The position numbers and the translations under genes are program-made. From contig NZ_FOVG01000003.1 of assembly GCF_900115075.1 (NCBI RefSeq), positions 124,001 through 188,000 of the forward strand: a DNA stretch of 64,000 nucleotides. The letters run 5' to 3'. Below the pieces are notes generated by a model. The model was not told the DNA's origin and did no database searches. It saw only the letters and a program-made list of their open reading frames with translations. Below are positions 1 to 7,726 of this stretch, piece by piece. The DNA is from Candidatus Pantoea varia. Its GTDB lineage: Bacteria > Pseudomonadota > Gammaproteobacteria > Enterobacterales > Enterobacteriaceae. The stretch's first letter is position 1. Each line of letters begins with the position of its first letter.

Positions 1-1281
1 CATGACCAGTACGGCGATGCCCCCGATACCACAGAGGATAGCCAGTGGCACCATAGCCAGCGTATGGCTATCCGTTGCCTGGTTAATGATTCCGTAAATG
101 TTGACCATCAATCCCCCGCCGATCAGGTTCGCCATCGCACCGATAGCCGCCAGACCTGCAGCCGCCGTGGTGGATGACATCCATCCCGATGCCAGCGCCC
201 AGAAAGGCCCTTTCATTGAGTAGGCACCGATTAATACCAGCGACAGGATCACAACGCTGCCGGTCAGACTGTTGGTGATAAAGGCAGAAAGCAGACCACC
301 AGCAATCAGGAACAGCGTTAAGGCGGTGTGCCAGCGACGCTCACCGCTGCGGTCAGAACTTCTTCCCCAGATAATCATCATAATCGATGCCAGACCATAA
401 GGAATCGCATTCACCAGGCCGGTTGTCAGATTATCCAGACCGAACGACTTAAGCAGTTGCGGAGACCAGACGCTCAGTGTTGAACCAGCCGCAGACGCGC
501 CCGCATAGATCAGCGCCATCACCCAGATATGTTTGTGACGCAGTAACTGCCAGAGAGAGATATGACCAATCGCTTTCTTCTTCGCATTTTCAGCTTCAAG
601 GGTACTGTTCAGCCACGCTTTTTGTTCTTCATTCAACCAACGGGCATTTGAAGGACGATTGCTCAGTAAAAAGAAGGCTCCAATCCCCAGAATCACCGCT
701 GGAATACCTTCCAGGATGAACAACCAGTGCCAGCCGCGCATGCCGTACCAGCCATCCAGTGACAAAATCAGACCTGAAATCGGCGATCCAACAAAGTTTG
801 CTGCCGGGATAGCCACCATAAAGGTCGCGATCACACGGGCACGATACTTACCGGGGATCCAGTAAGTCAGATAAAGAATGACACCAGGGAAGAATCCAGC
901 CTCCGCTGCACCCAGTAAAAAGCGCAGAACATAGAGGGTATTGGCACTTTCAACAAAAGCGGTACAGACGGAGATGATGCCCCACGACACCATGATGCGA
1001 GAGATCCAGATTTTTGCGCCAATTTTCTGCATGGCGAGGTTGCTGGGGACTTCGAACAGGAAGTAACCGACGAAAAACAGACTGCTCGCAAAACCAAATA
1101 CCGCTTTCGATAACCCCAGATCTTCGTTCATCTGCAACGAAGCCATACCAATGTTGCCGCGATCGATTATGGCAATCAGATAACAAACAATCAGGAAGGG
1201 CAAAATGCGCCAGACCACCTTCTTAACGGTCTGCTGCTCAATATCGGCAGAGAAAGTCGTGATGTGCTGTTTTTCAGACAT
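1..1281 (-). CDS. MFS permease of the anion:cation symporter (phthalate permease-like) family, partial
   Basis: Inner-membrane transporter, probably for a carboxylate or sugar acid; the substrate cannot be read from sequence. I translated it from the ATG at 1281 (protein begins MSEKQHITTF). The frame stays open to base 1, so 427 codons are present and the C-terminus lies outside the window. It has the usual ACS-family layout: a short cytoplasmic N-terminus, then hydrophobic helices starting with a segment rich in Leu/Ile/Val followed by IDRGNIGMA. That Asp-Arg-Gly-Asn motif after TM1 is typical of the family. A central loop containing SNRPSNARWL comes before TM7. The gene points away from the lactonase operon and has its own upstream region with a conspicuous direct repeat at 1336-1370. 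Co-function with the neighbouring lactonase/amidohydrolase genes is inference. Confidence 0.88.
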   Translation of the reverse strand, partial: MSEKQHITTFSADIEQQTVKKVVWRILPFLIVCYLIAIIDRGNIGMASLQMNEDLGLSKAVFGFASSLFFVGYFLFEVPSNLAMQKIGAKIWISRIMVSWGIISVCTAFVESANTLYVLRFLLGAAEAGFFPGVILYLTYWIPGKYRARVIATFMVAIPAANFVGSPISGLILSLDGWYGMRGWHWLFILEGIPAVILGIGAFFLLSNRPSNARWLNEEQKAWLNSTLEAENAKKKAIGHISLWQLLRHKHIWVMALIYAGASAAGSTLSVWSPQLLKSFGLDNLTTGLVNAIPYGLASIMMIIWGRSSDRSGERRWHTALTLFLIAGGLLSAFITNSLTGSVVILSLVLIGAYSMKGPFWALASGWMSSTTAAAGLAAIGAMANLIGGGLMVNIYGIINQATDSHTLAMVPLAILCGIGGIAVLVM

Positions 1282-1680
1282 GATGATCCTCACAGTTTTG
1301 TCATCGCTTCACGGGTAATACGCAAAGCGTCTTGTTGTACTCTGTAAAACATTAATGTACTGAGTAAAACTATTATCACGATTTAAATTCATCTCCGCCG
1401 GAAGATGTAATCAGGTTGTGTTATTTGTCACAGAAAAATGTTCCTCAGTTTTGGTTTGTGTGACGAGCATGTTGTTAACGGGGTTGAGTTCAGCGACTTT
1501 TTTCTGAGGTGACCATGAGAGAACGGGGCTGTTTTGAGTGCAAGCCTCGTATGGTGAGTTGTAATGTCGGTACGGACTATTACGTAAAGGCTGGCTGGTC
1601 GAGAAAAGGTGTCCTGCAGCGCCCTTCCCTGGCAAGCCCCATACAGGCAGCTTCCTGCCTGCATGAGATTATCAGAGCCA
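1282..1680. other. Intergenic region between MFS gene and lactonase gene
   Basis: About 400 bp lie upstream of the MFS gene and downstream of the lactonase stop. Apart from the direct repeat at 1336-1370, I see no convincing gene. The short open frames here have no ribosome binding site and no protein-like composition. Confidence 0.6.
1336..1370. promoter_or_regulatory. Tandem 15-bp direct repeat, operator candidate upstream of the MFS gene
   Basis: Two copies of TGTACT(C/G)(T/A)GTAAAAC (1336-1350 and 1356-1370) differ at only two positions and start exactly 20 bp apart, about two helical turns. They lie 55-90 bp upstream of the MFS start. The spacing suggests a dimeric regulator bound on one DNA face. 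The regulator is unknown and no candidate gene is adjacent on this side. Confidence 0.5.
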
Positions 1681-2541
1681 TTAAATCACCTGCCCCTCAA
1701 ACCGGCTCTCAGGTAAACCTGCACTCACTGCGGACTTAGCTTTCAGCAAGGCACCCTCATAAATGGATGGCGCAGAGAGCCCCACTGAAGCTGTGGTGCA
1801 ATAGAGACGGGTAAAACCTTCTCCGGCCAGTGTCGGACAAGTGCTCTGGAAACCAGGGGATGACAGAATAGTGTCTGTGGATCCATCCGGACAGTAACGG
1901 ACAACACGATTCCCTCCCCATTCAGCGTTCCATAGATAGCCCATCGCATCCACGCAGGAGCCGTCAGGCGCGCCGTTGCCTTCGATTTTCGCGAACACGC
2001 GCTGATTCTGTAGCGAGGGATAATCACAACACATTATCCGACCCTGCATCGAGTCACAGTAATAGAGCGCTCCACCATCGGGGCTGAAACAAATGCTGTT
2101 GGGGATAGCGACAACGGGCAGTTTGAGCGACTCAACAGTCAGTGTCGCCGCGTTAAGCCGGTGAAACTTCCCGATGACTTTAACGGGATAACTGTCATCC
2201 ATCGTCCCGAAGACAAAATTACCGGTACGGTCACACCGTCCATCGCCTATGCGGGTACCGGTATCTCCCGGTGAAGCGGCCACTGGGGTAAATAGCCCGG
2301 TGTTGAGATCATAGAACGCCAGCCTGGACGCGAGTCCCATCAGCAGGATGTGACTTTGTTCAGTCAGGGCAAAGGAGCCAAGGCGTTCAGGCAGCGACCA
2401 TCGCATCACAGCATCATTGCCTTCTTGCAGGGCAAGCAGCTCGCTGGCTTCGATGTCAGTCCAATAGAGCCTGCGGGTTCTTTCACACCACAGCGGGCAC
2501 TCTCCCAGCGTATTCCTGACATCAGCTGCAATTGAAAACAT
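1681..2541 (-). CDS. SMP-30/gluconolactonase (LRE) family protein
   Basis: Predicted metal-dependent lactonase of the six-bladed beta-propeller SMP-30/gluconolactonase family, acting in the cytoplasm on a sugar lactone or similar ester. The 286-residue length is normal for the family. Visible family marks are the N-terminal GECPLW segment (Glu14 is the usual metal ligand), NSICFSPDG in the middle, and a PDGSCVDAMGYLWNAEWGG segment near residues 195-213 carrying the Asp and Asn/Trp residues around the metal site. I chose the ATG at 2541 because GGAGG sits 6 bases upstream; a longer frame to 2583 lacks such a site. It is the last gene of a leftward set with the amidohydrolase and the YdcZ-like transporter, 57 bp behind the latter. 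This suggests a hydrolytic catabolic pathway, but the substrate is unknown. Confidence 0.85.
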   Translation of the reverse strand: MFSIAADVRNTLGECPLWCERTRRLYWTDIEASELLALQEGNDAVMRWSLPERLGSFALTEQSHILLMGLASRLAFYDLNTGLFTPVAASPGDTGTRIGDGRCDRTGNFVFGTMDDSYPVKVIGKFHRLNAATLTVESLKLPVVAIPNSICFSPDGGALYYCDSMQGRIMCCDYPSLQNQRVFAKIEGNGAPDGSCVDAMGYLWNAEWGGNRVVRYCPDGSTDTILSSPGFQSTCPTLAGEGFTRLYCTTASVGLSAPSIYEGALLKAKSAVSAGLPESRFEGQVI

Positions 2542-2598
2542 GTTAATCCTCCGGATAAAAAAGATCGTACTGCACGAGGGCAAAGGTGGATAACGCAG

Positions 2599-3075
2599 TT
2601 ACTGCAGAAAACGTGCAGAGAGCCGATCGCCGAAAAGCATCACGGCAAGTGCGATCAGCATGACAACCATTCCCCCCAGCCTGAGTAACGAAACCGGACG
2701 CCGCACAGCGCCCAGCAAGCCAAAATGGTCAATCATCTGCGACGAAAGTAATTGCCCGACAATTGCCAGCCCGAGCAGAGCTGAAAATCCAATTTTTGGC
2801 GCGAGCACGACATAACTGAACAGGGCACATGCGCCTATCAGTCCGCCCGTCAGACTCCAGAGGGGTTGCGACGGGATCGCCGCTAACGATGTCATCAGCC
2901 CACCCCGCAGCAGCGCGTACATCCCCAGACTGAACGCGCCCGCCGTGAAGGAAAACAGCGCCGCGGTGACCGGGTCGCCGCCCAGTCCCCTTGCCAGCTG
3001 ACTGTTCAGGGTCGTCTGCAGGGTAATCCCCAGACCTGCGGCAAAAGCGATTACGTAATAGATCATGCTTTTCAT
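2599..3075 (-). CDS. DMT-superfamily transporter, YdcZ/DUF606 type
   Basis: Small inner-membrane protein of 158 residues with about five hydrophobic helices: residues 4-24, 33-53, 67-91, 96-113 and 130-150. Size, the N-terminal MIYYVIAFAAGLGITLQTTLN segment and the GGDPVTAALFSF motif fit the YdcZ (DUF606) branch of the drug/metabolite transporter superfamily, whose members are about 150 residues long. It starts 5 bp after the amidohydrolase stop, so translation is probably coupled. The ATG at 3066 is an alternative start. Its role is probably import or export of the amidohydrolase substrate or product, by inference from the operon only. Confidence 0.78.
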   Translation of the reverse strand: MKSMIYYVIAFAAGLGITLQTTLNSQLARGLGGDPVTAALFSFTAGAFSLGMYALLRGGLMTSLAAIPSQPLWSLTGGLIGACALFSYVVLAPKIGFSALLGLAIVGQLLSSQMIDHFGLLGAVRRPVSLLRLGGMVVMLIALAVMLFGDRLSARFLQ

Positions 3076-3080
3076 CCCGG

Positions 3081-4478
3081 TCAGTCTGCCTGCTTCAGCG
3101 GCAGGAAGGCGTCAGCAAACATGTCAGGCTGGTAGCCAGCGGCAGCAAACAGGTGCTCACGCGACTCATCAATCGCCGCACGCAGTTGCACGCTGTCTAC
3201 CCCCAGCACCTTGCCGTTCTGTTTAACGATGCGTCCGCCGATCATGACAGTGTCGATGTTGCTGCGCTCGGCGGCATGCACTACCGTGCCAAAGGCATTC
3301 CCGGATGGGTAAAGATTGAGATCACTGGCGTTAATCAGCACCAGGTCAGCCTGCTTGCCTGGCGTCAGGCTGCCCACTTTGTCCTGCAGCCCTGCACAGG
3401 CTGCGCCATCCAGAGTCGCGGCTTTAAGGAGCTGCGCCGCTGGAAGCGTTTTCAGCACATGGTCTGAATCGCAGCACTGCTGCTGATGCATGCCCATCAC
3501 ACGCTGCAGGTAAAAGGCCACGCGCATCTCCATAAACATGTCGGTGCTGTATGACGTCTCGTTATCAACGCTCAGGCCAGGGTTGATACCATGACGCTGC
3601 GCGGCCTCAATGGCGAACATTCCACTTTCGATGCCATAGTGCGAATCTGAACGCGGGCAGACATTCACCCGGACACCGGCCTCCCGCAAAATTTCCCATC
3701 CCCAGTCAGGTAGCGCCGTGCAGTGATTGAAAATATTGTCCGGACCTAGCAGCCCCTGATGATGCAGAGACGCAAGTTCAGCCCCCATCTCAGCCCCAAA
3801 AAACTCAGTGACTATCGACAGTCCCAGTCTGCGGGCCTCGGCCCACAATTCTGGATCCAGCTGCGCCATGACGGCGAGAGAGACCAGGCTTTCAGGGTTG
3901 TTGGTGAAATACTTATCCTGCAAACGCTGCCAGTTTCCCGGCCAGTGCGCTTTATCCCATTCACCGGCTACCGGTGCGCCAGAAGCATGAATGGCGCGAA
4001 TGCCGGTATCAAGCAGGGCTTCGACGGCGGCATCGGAATGCGCTGCGGTTCGGCTGTTGTGCGAATTATCAATCATCGTGGTGATGCCCGCGTCGATAGC
4101 GCCCAGCGCCGTCAGCAGGTTGCCGACATAGATATCGGCAGGACGGTAATATTTAGCGAACGAAAAGTGCGTGGCATTGCTGTAGTCGTCCAGGCAGGTG
4201 GCATTTGGGTTAATGCGACGCAGTTGTCCTTCCCATGCGTGACGATGAGAATCGACCATTCCCGGCATGGCAATCATGTTGTTGGCATCAATGACATGCG
4301 CACCCGACACATCGATATTCTGGCCCACGGCGGTAATAGTGGAACCGTTGATGAGAATATCACCGTGTTCAATGTTACCGACGTTCTCGTCCATGCTCAG
4401 AATCGTCGCGCCACGAATCAACGTAGCCTGTGAAGTGACATTCTGATTGTTAACAATATTTCTGATGTAATCGGTCAT
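3081..4478 (-). CDS. Amidohydrolase-superfamily deaminase/hydrolase (COG0402 type)
   Basis: Cytoplasmic TIM-barrel hydrolase of 465 residues, related to TrzA/AtzA, cytosine and 8-oxoguanine deaminases. Seen: the N-terminal composite beta domain, MPGMVDSHRHAWEG giving the HxH metal pair (His78, His80), NHCT with His252, and SVDNETSYSTDMF with Asp305. The His usually present in the strand before (xHxxE) is not obvious: the matching segment reads SIVTEFFGAE. The metal centre may therefore be altered, or I may have misaligned it. A C-terminal KVGSLTPGKQADLVL segment is typical of the family. GAGGC precedes the ATG. First gene of the operon with the YdcZ-like transporter and the lactonase; a LysR gene diverges from it 129 bp away and is its likely regulator. 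Substrate unknown. Confidence 0.85.
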   Translation of the reverse strand: MTDYIRNIVNNQNVTSQATLIRGATILSMDENVGNIEHGDILINGSTITAVGQNIDVSGAHVIDANNMIAMPGMVDSHRHAWEGQLRRINPNATCLDDYSNATHFSFAKYYRPADIYVGNLLTALGAIDAGITTMIDNSHNSRTAAHSDAAVEALLDTGIRAIHASGAPVAGEWDKAHWPGNWQRLQDKYFTNNPESLVSLAVMAQLDPELWAEARRLGLSIVTEFFGAEMGAELASLHHQGLLGPDNIFNHCTALPDWGWEILREAGVRVNVCPRSDSHYGIESGMFAIEAAQRHGINPGLSVDNETSYSTDMFMEMRVAFYLQRVMGMHQQQCCDSDHVLKTLPAAQLLKAATLDGAACAGLQDKVGSLTPGKQADLVLINASDLNLYPSGNAFGTVVHAAERSNIDTVMIGGRIVKQNGKVLGVDSVQLRAAIDESREHLFAAAGYQPDMFADAFLPLKQAD

Positions 4479-4607
4479 TAACTTGCCTCTTTCCTGATCA
4501 ATGGGGAAACGTTACGCCACGCCATTACTCTGAAAAAGATGCTTAAAGCGTTTTCATAATTCATAATTCGCGAATAATCAGACTCACTATTACTCAGGAA
4601 CAGGACG

Positions 4608-5492
4608 ATGGACCGGATTCAGGCTATGCAGGTTTTCACGCGGGTTGCTGAAGCCGGGAGTTTTGTACGCGCGGCAGAAACACTGTCACTGCCCTCTTCC
4701 ACCGTTACCAGCACGATAAAAAACCTGGAGAGATACCTGCAGGTGCGTCTTCTGAACCGCACGACAAGACGAGTCAGCCTTACGCCTGAAGGCCTGCAGT
4801 ATCTGGCGCAATGCCGGGAGATTCTGTCGCTGATTGAACATAGTGAATCCAGCCTGACTGACTCCGTCAGACGCCCCCAGGGAAGACTGCGGGTGGATAT
4901 GCCTGGTGGGATCGCCCATTTCATCGTCATGCCCAAACTGAAAGACTTTTACCGGCTTTATCCGGATATCTACCTGATGATTGGTGTCAGCGATCGGCAG
5001 GTCGATCTGGTTCAGGAAGGGGTAGATTGCGTTATCAGAACCGGGGAATTAACCGACTCCACGCTGGTTGCCCGTCCGCTTGGCCGGTTTCGCTGGGTGA
5101 CCTGCGCCTCGCCGGACTATCTCAGGGAGTACGGCGTTCCTGAAACGCCGGAAGCGTTGTCACAGCATCGGGCGATCCATTATTTTTCCGCTTCGGGAAG
5201 ACGGATCAATGAACTGCGTTTTACACGAGACACGCAGGCACTGTCCGTTCCGGTAGAAGGAAATGCAGCCGTTAACGAAACGGGACTCTACATCAAACTG
5301 TGTCTTGAGGGTTTTGGGCTGGCGCAGCTTGCTGAGAATGTGATTTCGGAGAATCTGCAGCAAGGCAAACTGGTCGAGGTTCTGGCGGACTGGCAGCCAC
5401 CCTCGGTGCCGGTGACGTTGCTCTATCCGCATCAGCGTTTTCTCTCTCCCGCCGTGCGGGCTTTTGCTGACTGGATGAGCAGCATCCTCTGA
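4608..5492 (+). CDS. LysR-family transcriptional regulator
   Basis: LysR regulator of 294 residues. The N-terminal winged helix-turn-helix (residues about 1-60, beginning MDRIQAMQVFTRVAEAGSFVRAAETL) is followed by the linker helix and a two-lobed effector-binding domain starting near RRPQGRLRVDMPGG. This resembles the DmlR/AaeR-like branch, where the first residues are MDRIQAMQVF. It has a good ribosome binding site (AGGA) before the ATG. It is divergent from the amidohydrolase operon with 129 bp between the two starts, so it very likely controls that operon in response to the substrate. The intergenic region holds AT-rich stretches near 4548-4590 suited to LysR binding, but I did not find a clear T-N11-A box that I would defend. 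Confidence 0.9.
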   Translation: MDRIQAMQVFTRVAEAGSFVRAAETLSLPSSTVTSTIKNLERYLQVRLLNRTTRRVSLTPEGLQYLAQCREILSLIEHSESSLTDSVRRPQGRLRVDMPGGIAHFIVMPKLKDFYRLYPDIYLMIGVSDRQVDLVQEGVDCVIRTGELTDSTLVARPLGRFRWVTCASPDYLREYGVPETPEALSQHRAIHYFSASGRRINELRFTRDTQALSVPVEGNAAVNETGLYIKLCLEGFGLAQLAENVISENLQQGKLVEVLADWQPPSVPVTLLYPHQRFLSPAVRAFADWMSSIL

Positions 5493-6519
5493 CATTATCG
5501 CGTCTGAATTTAATGGCTGCACACGCGTTGAGCAGTTCTGGTATCGGGCTTTCCAGCATAAATGCATGAGCGTTTCCGGGAGGAGTGAAGATTCGGTTTT
5601 CCCGGCAACTCTGATGCGCATGTATACCAATTCTACTTCCACATAATCAGCATCGATCCTTAACGATCCATGAAGCCAAAACACTCCTGTCTCCCTGACC
5701 GAAAACGGCGAGTTACGCCTCCAGGTAGTCGATAACATGATGACTTGCGATGTAACGATGACAAACACAGGGGCAGTGAACGCACCGGCAACTCCCGGTT
5801 GCAGCCATTGACCACAGCCATCAGGCCCTCTGTCCGAAACCCGGAGGGGTTCGGCGGAGCTTACTGGCAAAGCTGGTTAGCGCACAACGCCGGGGAGCCG
5901 AAGGGGGCCATGTCCGGGAGTCGGTTGTCTGAAAAACTGCCGCAGATACTCCAGACCGCTTGCACGCTGAACCCTCTCACAGCACCATTATTTTCCAGCC
6001 CACACGGCATGGCATACAGCAGATCTTTTTACCTGTTAAGGGAATGCCTGCATTAGTTATTGCAGCGCTTCCTGAAAGTTCGGGATTTCACAGGTTCAGA
6101 AAAATCTATCAGACGGGGTTAAACAGTTGCTCCATCACTATGACACTTAAAATTCAGACTTATTATCTAAAATAATATTTGGCTTTGCTTTTTCTGAATT
6201 TAGGATTATCGCCTTCTTTTCTTAAAAATCATATTGCCTTTAATAAAAATGTAATATGTATATTTATATAAAAATAGTAAATTGTTAGCAGAGTAATTAT
6301 TAGCCATGGACAGCAATAACTATCAAATACTTATCCATTAATTTACACCTCCCTCTCCTTCCTTAAAAATCCATCAAAAACATTTAAAAACAAGGAAAAA
6401 CGTTTTATTACACTCATTTGTTTTTATTTGTCAGTTAACTTAACTTTAATAAAATAGCTCATTAGCTACGGGGTGAGCCAACAATTATCTCATGTATTTA
6501 TTACCTTTAAGGATGGATT
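5493..6519. other. Long intergenic region before the glycine-rich cluster
   Basis: About 1 kb without a convincing gene. The first half (to about 6060) has average GC and open frames on both strands with no protein-like features. The second half (6160-6500) is strongly AT-rich with long A/T runs. Such a leader is often bound by H-NS and fits a regulated accessory locus. It contains the candidate promoter at 6428-6455. Confidence 0.6.
6428..6455 (+). promoter_or_regulatory. Candidate sigma-70 promoter of the glycine-rich gene cluster
   Basis: TTGTCA (6428-6433) and TAAAAT (6450-6455) are separated by 16 bp within an AT-rich tract. The predicted transcription start near 6462 leaves an untranslated leader of about 58 bases before the first gene. 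AT-rich DNA yields such matches by chance, so confidence is limited. Confidence 0.4.
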
Positions 6520-6864
6520 ATGAGACATAAGAAATTAACTTTTGCTTTAGGTGTTTTTGTCCTCTCTGCGGCGCGACTCTCTGCCGCCGCACCGTTACAT
6601 AACGAACCGTTTACTGATCACTCCACACATACCCTCTTACTTATCGACGATGCTAACGGTGGTAATGGCGGGAACGGTGGTGCGGGGGCCAATTCCCCCG
6701 GTGGCCCAGGTGGCGATGGTGGTAATAACAGCGGCAGCGGTAACGGGAACGACAGCGGTAATGGTAACGGCACGGGCAACGGCTCAGCTAACGGCAATGG
6801 TTCTGGTGACGGTGATGGCGGCGGTGATGGTGGTGACGGTGGTGGCGACGGCGGCGGAGCGTAA
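6520..6864 (+). CDS. Exported glycine-rich repeat protein, paralogue 1
   Basis: A 114-residue protein. The N-terminus (MRHKKLTFALGVFVLSAA) is a clear Sec-type signal: positive start, hydrophobic core, small residues before a likely cut near residue 25. After a short polar stretch (to about residue 44) the rest is low complexity, built from GGNGGNGG, GGDGG and GNGNG units with Asn, Asp, Ser and Ala as the only frequent partners. It has no cysteine in the mature part. AAGGATGG precedes the ATG at good spacing. It is the first of four same-strand genes of this type. A GC-rich hairpin (6891-6912) sits between it and the next gene without a T-run, so it may tune message levels. No known family assigned; function unknown. 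Confidence 0.8.
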   Translation: MRHKKLTFALGVFVLSAARLSAAAPLHNEPFTDHSTHTLLLIDDANGGNGGNGGAGANSPGGPGGDGGNNSGSGNGNDSGNGNGTGNGSANGNGSGDGDGGGDGGDGGGDGGGA

Positions 6865-6934
6865 TCAGGCTGCAGAATCTAACTAAATATGGTCGCCTCA
6901 TGAAGGCGGCCATTAATTAAAGGATGAAACTTTT

Positions 6935-7357
6935 ATGTCAAAACTGCACAACACTCTGATTTTTTTTCCGCTATCTGCAGGGCTGCTCTTTTCCCTGCCG
7001 GTATTCAGTCAGACACTCCCGCAGAACACTATCCAGCTGTCTGCTTGTGAGAGTCAGAACGGACAGGATGGCAATGCCACTTCGCCTGACGGAGAAAATG
7101 GTAAAGACGGCATGGCCGGCACAGGCTGTCTGAACGGAGGTAACGGCGGTAACGGTTCTGCTTCAGGTGGTAATGGCGGAAATGGCGGAAACGGTGCAAA
7201 CGCCGGGACTGCACCACATCACAAACACCATAAACATCATCAAAATACACACGGTAGCTCTAATGGTGGAAACGGTGGTGATGGTGGGTCAACAGACAAT
7301 GCCCCCGGAGGTGCTGGCGGTGATGGAGGTAACAATGACCAGTCACAACATCTGTAA
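6935..7357 (+). CDS. Exported glycine-rich repeat protein with cysteine pair and His-rich insert, paralogue 2
   Basis: A 140-residue protein. The signal peptide covers residues 1-26 (…SLPVFSQ). The mature part begins with a non-repeat segment, then ACESQNGQDG, then Gly-X-X triplets with Asp/Asn (PDGENGKDGMAG), a second cysteine in TGCLNGG, and a GGN repeat block. A His-rich insert follows (HHKHHKHH, about residues 90-97), then a second GGN/GGD block. The paralogue at 25565 shares the same order: ACESQNG, TECLNGG, GGN block, His cluster, then a further GGN block and an SDNSPGG-like segment. The two cysteines could form a disulfide after export, and the His cluster could bind metal. Its last 23 bases overlap the next gene. 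Function unknown. Confidence 0.8.
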   Translation: MSKLHNTLIFFPLSAGLLFSLPVFSQTLPQNTIQLSACESQNGQDGNATSPDGENGKDGMAGTGCLNGGNGGNGSASGGNGGNGGNGANAGTAPHHKHHKHHQNTHGSSNGGNGGDGGSTDNAPGGAGGDGGNNDQSQHL

Positions 7358-7706
7358 ACGATGCCGTACCTTTTTAAGGTGCTCCGCTCTGCTAATGGCG
7401 GTTTTTACACATTACGGTTATGCCTCTCCGGCATACCCGGCCCCTTCTCCTGATTCTTTGTCACTGATTTCTGATGGCGGAGACGGCGGAGACGGTGGCG
7501 CGGGTGAAAACGGAGGGAATGGCGGTAACGGCGGTAATGCTGGCACAGGCTCCAACTCAAATGGCGGAAATGGCGGAGATGGAGGCACAAACGGTGCAGA
7601 TGGAGGGAGTGGTGGCAATGGAGGAAGCGGGAATAATTCACCCGGTGGTGATGGCGGTAATGGTGGTGATGGCGGTAGTGATGGTGGTGATGGCGGCGGC
7701 ATATAA
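7335..7706 (+). CDS. Exported glycine-rich repeat protein, paralogue 3 (translationally coupled)
   Basis: A 123-residue protein from the ATG at 7335. I chose this start over an upstream frame to 7167 because GGAGGT (7325-7330) sits 4 bases before it and a signal-like hydrophobic stretch follows at once (CSALLMAVFTHYGYASPAYP, residues 17-36). The longer frame would read through the previous gene's repeats in another phase. The mature part is nearly pure GGDGG/GGNGG repeat with Ser, Thr and Ala interruptions, ending GGDGGGI. The start lies inside paralogue 2 (23-bp overlap), so translation is probably coupled. Three cysteines lie in the N-terminal signal region and none in the repeat. Function unknown. 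Confidence 0.75.
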   Translation: MTSHNICKRCRTFLRCSALLMAVFTHYGYASPAYPAPSPDSLSLISDGGDGGDGGAGENGGNGGNGGNAGTGSNSNGGNGGDGGTNGADGGSGGNGGSGNNSPGGDGGNGGDGGSDGGDGGGI

Positions 7707-7726
7707 TTCATAATGCAGGGGATGAT

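Noticed and set aside
5160..5870. 236-codon minus-strand frame crossing the LysR 3' end
   Set aside because: It overlaps a confident LysR gene on the other strand for over half its length, and its composition is not protein-like.
7418..7711. Long proline-rich open frame on the minus strand opposite the glycine repeats
   Set aside because: It is the reverse complement of GGN-type codons (Pro-Pro-X) and has no ribosome site or independent composition. It is a shadow of the repeat.
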